A program made the position numbers and the translations under genes. 64,000 nt of DNA from Sphaerosporella brunnea (Eukaryota > Ascomycota > Pezizomycetes > Pezizales > Pyronemataceae), in assembly GCA_008704415.1 (NCBI GenBank), contig VXIS01000215.1, positions 20,316 to 84,315 of the forward strand. The letters run 5' to 3'. The notes under the pieces were generated by a model that was not told the DNA's origin, did not search any database, and saw only the letters and a list, made by a program, of their open reading frames with translations. This document shows, piece by piece, positions 52,032 to 61,754 of this stretch (positions are counted from its first letter, which is position 1; the number at the start of each line of letters is the position of its first letter).

Positions 52032-52716
52032 ACAGCGTGGACATTGCCGGCCATGTCAGAGAGGGTATCAACGAGCCAACAGCAACCCTTGTTCACAGAC
52101 ACCAACCAGCACCTACACCATACCGGCGAAATGAACCTCCAGAAGCGCGTCAAGACGCGTACCATGATGAGTGCGGTGGGGATACCGCTGCTGTACTTCA
52201 GTTCTTACAAACACCTGCTCCTCGCGCTGCGAGACGCCATCCGGGGACATCGCTATCTATACACTGAACACAACATCGTCCATCGCAACATATCGCGCAA
52301 TAACCTTCTACTGTGTCCTAACGCCACTCCCCCAGAGTGGGGTTCTTACGGCTTTTTAATCGGCTTAGAGCTCTGCGCGCACAACTCTGGACATGAATCG
52401 CTAATGTACAAGAGCACGTTGGGACCCCGTACACGGCGATACAGGATCTGGAGAGCTTCTACTATGTTCTTCTGGACAATGCTATCCACTATGAAGACCA
52501 TTTTCCCGCTCTTAAGCGCTAAGGTGGGGTACATGCTGTCCGCAATGCGCCCACGCCAAAACCGAATATCTATCGGAATTCATGTGCGTACGCGAGGTGT
52601 TGCCTACAATGAATGAGACAGCGCCAGCCCAGCTACGAGGGGTCTTGAACGCCTGGCGCGAAAATCATCGAAAGCGCCAGGGTTCGCAGGAAACGGAAGA
52701 TATGCTGTGTTCCTGA

Positions 52717-54217
52717 GGACGGAGAGTGTCTCAGAAGGCTCCAGGAGCGAGAGAGATGATGGGAGTGTACGTCGACGTGTTGGGGATCCTGCAAGGATCA
52801 ACTGACCAATGGGATGCTGAGACGCGCTGGGCAACGTTGGTTGTTACATCACGAGTTCCTGGTGTGATTATGTTTTTTTGTGGCGGCAGGTGGTTGGCGA
52901 TTATGTCCCGTTTCGATACCCGGATTTTGCTGATGACAATGCAATCCCGAGAACGCCGGAGACAAGTGGGGCTTTCAACTTCAAGACCAGGAGGATAGTC
53001 TTTGCGACAACAGTTTGGTGGGTTGATATTTGAAAAGTTTTTATGGGATGGGACCTGGAATGTTTAACCTCGATTAGCAGTCGGCGTTGAGGGCTGTGGT
53101 TGATGGAGGAGTAGAGCATGGCGTGGAGATGAGTACACCGGGGATAGCAGCAAAGGGCATAGCAACAACAAACGATTAAACGAAAACCTTTCGGCGTGTG
53201 TAGGTTTGGCATTCGATTGGGGCGGGATCTCTTCGCAGCTCTCAATTGCGGGATATCATGGTTAGCAAAGTTTATAGGAAGTACACCAAGTTTTAATACA
53301 CGTCCCGTTTACTGCCGTTTTTAAAACTACAAAACGTAACCGCCCTTGACCGGTATCAACAACGAGCTGCCAGAGTCTTGTCCAACTCCACGGGAGGTAC
53401 AGCGTGAAGGATGATGGAGACAGCGTCCGCGGCGTCCAAACGATCAGATCCTGATAGGCACGTGCTTGATACAGGGAATGCACTCGCTGAACGAAGACGG
53501 GTGGGATTTTCTGTGTTTTGGGTCCACCTTCAAGCCGCGATTATCCCCCCATTTCTAAAACGGGGACTTGTTGGTGTAAGCCTCGGCCGCGACATTGCGT
53601 TCACCCTTCACGGCAAAGCCTGCTCCTTCGCCTTACTCTCTATCTTGCCCAGGGGCATGCGTGCCTTATGATACCGCTTGATCTTCACCGCTCTAGACGC
53701 TTACCTTGATGCGGGTTTAGGTGCTTGCTAGAGGTGTCTCCATTGCTCTTTCTTCCTTGACCCTTTCCTTGTGTTTCGTGCCACCGTTCCTCCATGGCTG
53801 CAGTGTGTCACAGCGCCCTGTTTCGAGTATCTCTTGGTATTGATCACGTCCGGGACGCAGCGGGTTCTGAGTTTATTTGCATCCGTGGAATAGCAGATCT
53901 TGTGAGCTCACGAAAAGGTTACAGCCAATTTTCGGTACTTGATGTCACATGCTATGCGCAGTGGGTGAAAGACCAATATCATATTCGCGCCACGTACGAA
54001 AAATAACAGGAAAGTATGTACAGTATGAAGAAACAAAGGAAACAACAACAACCGCGAACAAGGAACCCAGACCCCACCTATGAAATCCGCGACGACAAGC
54101 GATGCAGGCACACTTCATCAGACCACGCAAGGAAACGAAAACGAAATGAAATTATCCGCGCACTCGACCGCGCTGCCTCAGGTTGAAGCTGGCGGGAGCA
54201 AACGTTTGCGGAAGAAG
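52717..54217. other. Region without a supported gene
   Basis: Contains small plus-strand frames (52726-52998, 53794-54006) with no recognisable domain and no splice context. Confidence 0.35.
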
Positions 54218-54397
54218 CTAGCGCTTCTTCCCACACCCGGAGCACTTACTCGGGGCTCCCTGGGCTGCTTTGTGGCCGGTTCCGCACTCGGGACATGACC
54301 ACACCAGGAGGCGTCCGCAGCCACCGCAGTTAAGCATGTCGCCTACCCACACCGTGTGGGCGCGTTTGCAATTCGGACAGATCTCACCGACTGGCAT
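54218..54397 (-). CDS. 59-residue double zinc-ribbon protein
   Basis: Minus-strand ATG at 54397, TAG at 54218. The order is MPVGEICPNCKRAHTVWVGD, then MLNCGGCGRLLVWSCPECGT, then GHKAAQGAPSKCSGCGKKR. Four C-x2-C knuckles (residues 7/10, 24/27, 35/38 and 52/55) pair as two zinc ribbons. Similar folds occur in many small nucleic-acid or protein-binding proteins; no specific family is recognised. The frame is compact with a clean start, and the leader upstream contains CAAACACACCAAACAC. It is too short for most gene callers. It lies just outside the second segmental-duplication copy. Confidence 0.6.
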   Translation of the reverse strand: MPVGEICPNCKRAHTVWVGDMLNCGGCGRLLVWSCPECGTGHKAAQGAPSKCSGCGKKR

Positions 54398-54498
54398 TCT
54401 GAATGTGTTTGGTGTGTTTGGGAAAGATGGTTAGTGGTAAGATAGCAGCTGGGGATGATTGATCAGTTGTGAAAGGTTGATGAGCTTGTGGGAGCAGG

Positions 54499-55150
54499 GC
54501 TTGTGGTGTCGACGGCTAGCTCTCATATATCCGCATCTCAGCTTTGAAGTAGATTTGTACGTTGAATGCCGATTTGGATCTTGCTTACTAGCCCCAGATT
54601 TTTGCAAATTGTAGCGGGCAGCCCGCGGTGGCGGTGGCTCGGTGAACGGGTCATCGATTGAGCGGGCGGCGTGGGGAAAGTCGTAATATGTAAGAGGCGA
54701 ACGGAGGTGTTTAGAGACTCAGGCTGTCAATCAGACGCTCAGAAGGGGCTGCTCTGGCGAGAGTAGGGTCCTCAACACCTCGATGTATAGTGGGGGCATG
54801 AATGGCTGAATAATCTTGTATTTTGGTGGCTAGATACTGAACTGGAAATGATGGGGATGATGACGTTTCGAACACAAATCGGTCCGAGTGACAAAAAAAA
54901 ATGCAAAATAAATGTCTGATAACCCACCCCTATCCCGCTGGCGCTGGGGATCGAACCTTACACCTCCGACATGGTGGGGTCTTCATCTCTTACCAGCCTT
55001 AACTGTTCAGCCACTCAGACTTGCTATGTCTTGTTTCTTTAGTTGCACCCAATGTATGCCAAATCAAGACACCCCTACCCGGTCTGATCCCACAGGACGA
55101 CCGCTTCGCCCTGACTTCCAGGAGACTGTGGGTCTTCCTCCATGGCTGCA
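54499..55150 (+). repeat. Segmental duplication, copy 2
   Basis: Collinear with 51284-52031, including the TAG-containing kinase edge (GTGTCGACGGCTAG) and the SINE. It lacks the 80-bp stretch present in copy 1. Similarity fades after the GGTCTTCCTCCATGGC block at about 55145. Confidence 0.85.
54890..55045 (-). repeat. tRNA-derived SINE, copy 2
   Basis: Nearly identical to copy 1 over the tRNA-like region, as expected since it lies inside the duplicated segment. It therefore does not represent an independent insertion. Confidence 0.7.
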
Positions 55151-56982
55151 TCTTGATCTTAATGATTTACTCTCGTCGTTCTCATTGGCCGGCTCCTCTT
55201 CATGCGACTCGCCTTCGGACTGAACGCAGGTCTTCTGGTAGTTGGTTGCGCTGGGGAAGGACCACGGAGCGCGACAACACAGCGACAAGCAGGCATGGTA
55301 CCTGGTCCGTTCGGTGGTAGGACGACCGATGCCAGCAAGGACTGGAACCGGCCGGAAGACAGTGTGCAAGAAGACACCGAATTGAGGATCGCACAACATG
55401 TGGACCTGACAGTATCCCCCGCCGTGTTACAAACGTACTCGGGTTGTAGCTATAAGTCGGGTGCTCCCCGAACAAACAGCAACTGGCAACGCCACTACGA
55501 TTGCTGCTAGAACTGTGTGAAGCTGGGGGTGGCATCGTAGGCCTCCCTAGAGCCTTTTTGAGTGTTTTGAAGAAAAAATACCGACTTCTTCGTGAACGAC
55601 AAAGGTCTTGGCATTGTGTGGTTGTATGGAGGAAAGAAGTCGAGTGCTCTTTGCACGTGTGTAAAGGCACCCGAATTACCCTTGTACCCTAGTACATCTC
55701 GTCAAAGTCTTATACAACGAATGGTCGTTATTGTATAATCTCTTTACACACAACTAGCGTTATGCAGGTACATTCGGCGCCTTTAACACTGCGGGGGATC
55801 ACCATGAGGTCAGGGTATAGCAGGTAAACGTCGTCCCGACGGCTGATGCGTCGTGTACTCATGCTCCTTGGTGGCGACAAGTGATAATGATGAGTTGGAC
55901 GACAGTAGTGCTGAGTGAGCAAGCTGGACCAAACGCCAATGACGGATATCAGTGGTATGCAGTGGTGTCCGAAGAAGCATAACCTGATCCTGTAGACATG
56001 TCATAGCACTTTCTCTATGCGTTTGAGAAGCAGCGGGCGAGGAAACCGCATTTGTTGATCGCAGTGCCACACATGACACGCCGAAGACCAAGATAAAGTA
56101 AACGCTGGTGCCAACAACCGCGCAAACGAGTCTAGCTCATCCGACGTCCCAAATTGGGGATCAAACGCACCCACCGTGCTCAGTTACGGCGGTTCAGCAA
56201 ATGGCAATGCCGAATGCTGTAGCCACGCGCCTTACCCACGTTCCGCAGCGCGATGGACTTCGCGTGTTGCCACGTTGAGCAGTGAGGGACGCACCAACAA
56301 CGAACCCTGAACGGCCGGTCAAAACAGCTGAATCATGACTGGCTATAGATAGCGTGAGCTCAGCTCATCCGACCGAATTTGGCGGGATAGTTCTCACAAA
56401 CGAGCGGTATATGAAAGCGGTGGACGCGCTATCCAATGCCTTGGTGAAGTTGCAATCCCACCGGTCTGTGGTAACGAGCGATATCAACATTTCGACCGGG
56501 TAACAAACAGCGTGCAATGTCGAGGAAAACGTTTCACTTGCCAGGCCAATCAAGCTGAGTTATCCCACCTATATGCGGAGTGCGAGTGTGTGTACGATCA
56601 TCGGTTCCCAGCGATTCTTCCAGTTTTCACCGCAATGCAACCACCCGCCATCACGCTTGGATTGGAGCATTTGCCTCACTGAAGTGCTGCCGTCCAGAGC
56701 TTGCCATCCCAGAGGTGGCGCGTGGTGGGTATGGTGCGAGGCGCGTCCGCCGAGAAAGCCAAAGACCCAGCAGCTGCCGGAGTAGCGCGTAACGACAGCG
56801 TTTCGAGAGTGACCGCAGATGATTCCGCTGGCTGGTACACAGCGCTCACAAACCCTAAGCCCTGACAATTCGTCTTCAAGCCCGCCCCCTTCAAACGGCC
56901 GAACCACCCACAACCCCGCGAACCGCCGCCACCAACCACACGCCTCAATCAAAGCCACAACCAGCGCCAACCACAGCCAACC
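55151..56982. other. Region without a supported gene
   Basis: A 231-residue minus-strand frame (56569-57264) overlaps the real-looking gene at 56983 and is rejected. The last 100 bp before 56983 are CCACAACC/CAACCAC-rich, a typical fungal leader for the next gene. Confidence 0.4.
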
Positions 56983-57372
56983 ATGACGGACATCGCGACG
57001 CACAAATGGGCGAAAATTGCCTGCGAGGCGCTCGGCTACGACAGCATAAGCCCCGAGCGCTACCGCGGCTTGTGCTACAGCGTCCGCAACCTCTGCCCCG
57101 TGCTCGACCGCGGCGTGTGCTGGTCCGACCTTACGAAGCTCGAGCAGCAGACCTACGTCCAGCGGCTGTGTGCCGCGTATCCCGGCCTGCGCGACCCGCC
57201 GCGCTTCTTGAGCTTCGCGAAGCATTTGTTGAAGGGATTCAAGGCGGACTGGAAGCGCCGGCAACGCGAGAAGTTAATGGAAGGGGAGGACAGCGAGGGC
57301 GAGGGAGACACCGGGGAAGCCGAGAAGGGAAAAGCGCAGAGCGGGAACGATGAACACGCGAAGCCGGACTGA
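56983..57372 (+). CDS. Small helical-domain protein with acidic/basic tail, function unknown
   Basis: 129 residues from ATG at 56983, preceded by CCACAGCCAACC. The domain at residues 8-95 reads KWAKIACEALGYDSISPERY, then VRNLCPVLDRGVCW, LEQQTYVQRLCAAYP and FAKHLLKGFKADWKRR. Its order of motifs (CE-LG, R-R/LC--L, LDR, W, LV-D or YVQRL) parallels the N-terminal domain of the 5761 gene. A KRRQREKLMEGEDSEGEGDT tail is charged and unstructured. Codon usage is GC-rich at third positions, unlike the surrounding repeats. Likely a real intronless gene of a lineage-specific family. Confidence 0.65.
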   Translation: MTDIATHKWAKIACEALGYDSISPERYRGLCYSVRNLCPVLDRGVCWSDLTKLEQQTYVQRLCAAYPGLRDPPRFLSFAKHLLKGFKADWKRRQREKLMEGEDSEGEGDTGEAEKGKAQSGNDEHAKPD

Positions 57373-57791
57373 GGGACAATACCGCTACGACATTCACCTG
57401 CTCTTGAGGTTTTGCTCCTGGATGAACGGTCCTGTACCAATGTCATTTCGGAGTGGTTCTGTAGCAAACAATGGGATTCGGACTGTGTCTTTTCTCTGTC
57501 ATCAAACATTAATAAACGCGGCTTTTGTGACGGCAAACAGGGCTTCCTGCCTGCATGACGACCCTGAGTGTATAGGTTTCGGCCTGAAACAGAGAGCCCT
57601 CGTTTGCATTCGTCGATAGTGACTTCGTTGTGGCTATTGCACTAAACTGACATCGGTCGGATCAGGCAGGGGTGTGATGCGCCTCAGCTTTTGTTACGAA
57701 ACAGAACATCAACCGTCTCAGACCGATCTTGGACCGACGACACCAGCCCACCTCATATTATATCAGCCATATAGCCCATGCACGCCACCCC
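57373..57791. other. Region without a supported gene
   Basis: Between the 56983 gene and the left target duplication of the MULE. No motif. Confidence 0.4.
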
Positions 57792-58482
57792 ACGAACACC
57801 CGGAAATCCTACGGACTATCCAACCCAATATCCAAACCTCGCGTACTGCCGCGCGCCTACGCGCCTCGCGGCGGCCTCATGACTGTGACTCGACCCTACC
57901 GCCGCGCTCGATGGCTGTCACTCGATCCTGCCGCCGCTCGCGGCGGCCCAGCGGCGGCCTCACGACTGTCTGTCACTCTACCCTACTTCTCACTCGACCC
58001 GACTCTAGCGTCGCGCTCGTGCGCTTGAGCGGCGGGCTGAAAACCACTGAGATATATACTTGGCGCGAGCATGTCACGGCAGACTGAAATCACGGTGCGC
58101 CGGGACGTTGTGGGGTACACCCAATGCATCAGGTTTATTAAACAGACTACCTACGTGCACCGCGGACCGTTCCTCTCCCGCTGTTGGAACCTGAACCGCG
58201 TTCCCTCGCGCCGCGTCTACCCAAGCCCCCTCGGCTGCCTCGACCGTGCCCTTCAGGTCCCGGCTCGGCATGCCGATCTCAATTCCTCACTCCCCCCGTA
58301 TGTACACGAAGAAATGGGCCATACATACTCCTCCACACAGATTCAAACATTGAATCGATTGCGCCGTTGAGCTCAGGCACTGCATCACCCAATAGCACTC
58401 GGTTTTATTTCTACACTGCTAGGGATCGACTCTCGTACAAGCCCATAGTATACCATCTTGGCATTCAGTGCTATTGTTGATG

Positions 58483-58839
58483 TCACTGTTGGCGGCTACT
58501 TCTCCGGAGACCCGGAACGTCAACAGTAGAATGGTCGACCATGCTGACCGTTGGCACCTCCGAGTCTGCACTCGCATCTTGCTTCCTGCGCTTTGCATCG
58601 GCTTCAGCAAGTTCAACACCTAGGGGTAACCGTGCACTACTCTTCCCATGCCGTTGACGTTTTGCAAGCAACGCGCGGGGATCAGCCTTAGGAGGTGGAG
58701 GAAAACGGATACCTGCGTCATCCAACGCTCGTAGCATTTCATCGTAGATATGACGTGGCTGATTAGCCGCTTTCTTAAACTTGTCATAGGCAATGTTGTA
58801 GTATTCTGAGGCTTTCATTGGTCTCGCATCTGGCGGCAA
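58483..58839 (-). pseudogene. MULE C-terminal domain, element A
   Basis: 118 residues starting MPPDARPMKASEYYNIAYDK, then AKRQRHGKSSARLPLGVELA and ADAKRRKQD, ending VPGLRRSSRQQ. The middle and end match the coding remnant of element B (AKRQRHGKSSARLPLDVSLA; GLGLRRSSRQQ). It has its own ATG but is probably the tail of the interrupted transposase. Confidence 0.6.
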
Positions 58840-58946
58840 TGCTTGAAGATGCTTGGAGTACGGGATTTTGGCCGCTCGATGCTGGATGAAGGTGCCTGTG
58901 TTCGGGGATCAAAAAGGGATCTGAAGCGTGGAAATGCCCACTGTGC

Positions 58947-59441
58947 TCAAGTTGTCATGCTTGAGCACCCAGCAATCCATCCGCTGCCCTTTGAGCAGTC
59001 CACTTGGGTGGCATGGCTGCGTAACAAATACCGCCCATTTGCAGCCCGAACTCCTCGTCTTTTTTTCTCTCTGCCGGAGCACTTGTCAATCCTCACTTCT
59101 CCCCTCGCGCTCATTAAATGTAGTAGCGGCGACGGCATCGGGTGTGAGATTATGGGTGTTTCTTGCTTTTCATAGTGCACACAAGAATAGACGCGTCGAT
59201 ATAGTTCTTTCTGTGTCTCGACCACAGCGAAGCCTGCCGAGAAAGCGAACCGCTGAACAGCCTCAAATGCAGCTTCCGAGGTGCTGAAGCTCTCGCTATT
59301 CGCGGGCAGATTGTATTGTCCGCCAAACGTCTCGTTCAGAACTCGCTGGATGAGACTCTCAGTCTGGGTATTCGAGAGGGGTCGAACCGCAGTCGACTCT
59401 GCGCTGGCGGTAGCACCTGTCACCATCGCTGTTGGCAGCAT
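58947..59441 (-). pseudogene. MULE transposase N-terminus (FAR1-like zinc-finger region), element A
   Basis: ATG at 59441. TESLIQRVLNETFGGQYNLP leads to FSTSEAAFEAVQRFAFSAGF and AVVETQKELYRRVYSCVHYE, the pattern that opens fungal MULE transposases (FAR1-type DNA-binding region). It jumps abruptly to ISHPMPSPLLHL, which normally follows after some 40-60 more residues, so an internal deletion is likely. The DDE core is missing. Confidence 0.6.
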
Positions 59442-60012
59442 TAGTGAGACCGACAACTTGGACGACGGGAAAGCAGCGGGGACGCAAACGCGAATGTACC
59501 TGGTTGTGAAAGGGTCGGGGGAGGGGGGGGGGCCGAGCGGTGTCACGGTGTGTTGTGAAGTGTAAAGGTGGAAAGAGAGGAAACCGCCAGAATTTGAACC
59601 CTCGGAGCTGGTAGGCCAAGCGCACCAGCGCGGCGATAGGAACGAGTGACAGTCATCGAGCGCGGCCAGAGGTTCGAGTGACAATCATGAGGCCGCCGCG
59701 AGGCGCGTAGGCGCGCGGCAGTACGCGAGGTTTGTATAGTGGGTTGAATAGTCCGTAGGTTTTCCGACGAACACCGCCGGTATTAGCAATCGCGCGTACA
59801 CTCCAGCGGCGACTGGTGCGTCATCTCCCATGGCCCTTGACCGCGGTGTCAGGTTACAGATTTCCTGTGAAAGTTGGCTGCGGCCGCTGTGTAAACTGTC
59901 ATAAATAATGGCATTGACAGGCAAGGCACTAAACCGATGACTGGTGATGTTGATTAGAGCCCGGGGTTGCATATATCTCCAGCACCTGGCATGTCATTCT
60001 ATGAACCGCCCT

Positions 60013-60180
60013 CGCCGAGTGACCAAAAAAAAAACAAAAAGAAATGTCTGATAACCCACCCCTATCCCGCTGGCACTGGGGATCGAACCTTACACCTCCG
60101 ACATGGTGGGGTCTTCATCTCTTACCAGCATTAACTGTTCAGCCACTCAGACTTGCTATGTCTTGTTCCGCTCGTTCCTC
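60013..60180 (-). repeat. tRNA-derived SINE, copy 3 (independent)
   Basis: The same A box (shared GGCTGAACAGTTAA), CACC/GGTG hairpin and GGTTCGATCCCC B box as copies 1 and 2, with an A-rich (minus T-rich) tail at 60027-60042. It lies 5 kb away and outside the segmental duplication, so it is an independent insertion. Confidence 0.7.
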
Positions 60181-60258
60181 CAGATGTATGTCAGCACCTC
60201 CAACCTTCCCTGGTTGATATGAACTTCGCTCCGTGGCGGGGCAGCCACCTGCTAACTA

Positions 60259-60528
60259 TTGCGCGCAAACCATCAGCATCATCGGATAAGCGTGTATTCC
60301 TTCGGTGTCGCCATTCCCGGCATCAATAGGCAATGTCCATCCTGTCCGCCACGACTGTGGCGGTCCGCGCAGTGTGTCGCGCCGGACGGTGAAAGACTCA
60401 GAGTGCAACTGTGCCGGGGTTGCGAGTTGTGCGAGCAGCAGCGAGTATCTTGCGGTCTTTGTTTGCGCACATATATGCAGTGCGGCAGTCAGCTTCATGC
60501 CACGGTGACAGGCCTGAACCACGTTTGA
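60259..60528 (+). CDS. Possible Cys-rich protein, unrecognised
   Basis: ATG at 60259 to stop at 60526. After INRQCPSCPPRLWRSAQCVA it reads LCRGCELCEQQRVSCGLCLR, with CPSC, CRGCELC and CGLC clusters that could bind two or three zinc ions. The first 20 residues and the lack of context weaken the case, and a minus frame overlaps. It could be a decayed or spliced exon. Confidence 0.3.
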   Translation: MRANHQHHRISVYSFGVAIPGINRQCPSCPPRLWRSAQCVAPDGERLRVQLCRGCELCEQQRVSCGLCLRTYMQCGSQLHATVTGLNHV

Positions 60529-60913
60529 TAACGTGCTCTACGGAGGATCCAGCATGTGGGATAGTCCACATTTGAGAAGCGACGTCTTACGTGCAGGCGT
60601 TCACCGTGTGCGAGATCGGGCTTTGCATGCAGGTGGTCTCATATACGTACCCGACCCCAGAGGCCATCGCGGTCGGAAGGTCGTGACAGGTATTCGCCGA
60701 TGTATGTCTACACCGTCCACGCACAACCTTACCACCGTTTGACGCTCTATAAATACCATGCTCACTCTAAAGATACTACCTCCAGAAGCGTCATGCCGTC
60801 AACCTAGTACTCGGGCGGGAGACACAACAAGGAGTGTGCGTGCTGTGATCGTTAGACTCGAGTATCTCTCGCGCAGCCCCGGAAAAGAACCACCCGGGCT
60901 CAGTATGGCCACG
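60529..60913. other. Region without a supported gene
   Basis: Between the Cys-rich frame and MULE B. No feature seen. Confidence 0.4.
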
Positions 60914-60922
60914 GAGCCAGTA

Positions 60923-61745
60923 CGGAAATCCTACGGACTATCCAACTCACTATCCAAACCTCGCGTACTACCGCGCGCCTACGCGCCTCGTGCGGGGTCA
61001 TGACTGTCACCCCACCTAGCAGCCGCGGTCGTGCCCTTGGTCTACCAGCTCCCAGGGTTCAAACTCTGGTGGTCTCCTCTCATTGCACCTTTACACTTCA
61101 CAACACCGCTGGACCTCCACCTGACCCTCCTCCAACTGGCTACATCTCGCGTTCCCGTCTTTGCTGCTTTCCCGTCACCCAACTTGTCAGTTTCCCTGCT
61201 ACAGCCAGTGCAGCGTTGCTGGTAACCGTGCAAAACGTCAACGCCATGGCAAGAGTAGTGCACGGTTGCCCCTTGATGTTTCGCTTGCTGAAGCCAATGC
61301 AAAGCGCAGAAAGCTAGATACACGTGCACAGGTGGCAAGAGCTGAGGCGGTTACCATGCTCAACCATTATCATGTTGAAGGTCTGGGTCTCCGGAGAAGT
61401 AGCCGCCAACAGGCAATCGCTGTGAAGACCAAAGTGGTTGCTAGTGAGGGGGGACGTACTACTGCTGCAAATGCTAAAGGCGGTCGAGGCGGCCAGGGGG
61501 GCTTGAGCAGACGCGGCGCGAGGGCACGAGGATCGGGTTCCAACAGTGGAAGAGGAACGGTCCGCAGTGCACGTAGGTGGTCTCTTATGAGGGTTTAATA
61601 AATGTATTGCATTGGGTGTACCCGACAAAGTATCGCACGAGCGCGGCTGCAAGGTGGGGTGATAGATATGACCCCGCACGAAGCGCGTAGGCGCGCGGTA
61701 GTACGCGAGGTTTGGACAGTGAGTTGGATAGTCCGTAGGATTTCC
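60923..61745 (+). mobile_element. Mutator-like element B, internally deleted, 9-bp target duplication
   Basis: 823 bp with the same termini as element A (CGGAAATCCTACGGACTATC; right end complementary). Inverted repeats of about 110 bp. Flanking GAGCCAGTA at 60914-60922 and 61746-61754. It keeps only the start of the transposase leader (CCGTCTTTGCTGCTTTCCCG, matching 59.49 kb of element A) and the C-terminal domain, in plus orientation. Confidence 0.9.
61218..61598 (+). pseudogene. MULE C-terminal coding remnant, element B
   Basis: NRAKRQRHGKSSARLPLDVS through LRRSSRQQAIAVKTKVVAS and a Gly/Arg-rich tail (GGRGGQGGLSRRGARARGSG) to the TAA. Reads through where element A stops after RRSSRQQ, so B preserves the original longer C-terminus. 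No ATG, because the deletion joined it to leader sequence. Confidence 0.6.
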
Positions 61746-61754
61746 GAGCCAGTA

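Larger units (their letters stand above)
49820..52716 (+). pseudogene. Fungal-type FunK1 protein kinase relics, tandem and interrupted
   Basis: Pieces of FunK1-like sequence appear in order but in shifting frames. An N-terminal part reads SVYDDA-stop-NDQQPCRSDMDMLL. The first regulatory-region copy has WRDVRVFGELKSNP (50200), then CRFVPAFTLCGRDFRA and FLQVLTAFITMDATAVGFDP (50360-50460). The second copy has LAEHTRELIGTQPRRNWVLG, FTLFGATMRVFRFDRSGAIA (50910-51020), a TAG stop, and MAAVKGFLRMDAARIGFDTT. It continues to the ATP-lysine region WMHVVKDQWREAERQPEGDF (51175-51230). After the repeat and SINE insertion come the catalytic-loop remnant HNIVHRNISRNNLLLC (52268-52315, with the usual HRD aspartate replaced by Asn), GSYGFLIGLEL (52342), then in another frame DLESFYYVLLDN (52446) and NETAPAQLRGVLNAW. 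Stops, frame changes and the lost catalytic Asp make it non-functional. Confidence 0.75.
57801..59766 (-). mobile_element. Mutator-like element (MULE) A, with 9-bp target duplication
   Basis: 1966 bp. Inverted termini begin CGGAAATCCTACGGACTATC at the left and, in reverse complement, CGGAAAACCTACGGACTATT at the right. Similarity extends about 135 bp, through CCTCGCGTACTGCCGCGCGC. Flanking ACGAACACC at 57792-57800 and 59767-59775. Long inverted repeats plus a 9-bp duplication define a MULE. The interior encodes parts of a transposase on the minus strand. The catalytic core is absent, so it is non-autonomous. Confidence 0.9.

Noticed and set aside
56569..57264. 231-residue minus-strand frame
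   Set aside because: Antisense to the 56983 gene, which has the better start context and conserved-looking domain.
59580..59640. tRNA gene suggested by a GGGTTCAAATTC box (also 61040-61075)
   Set aside because: The stem around the box does not fold as a T arm with a matching acceptor stem, and both copies are part of the MULE inverted repeat region.
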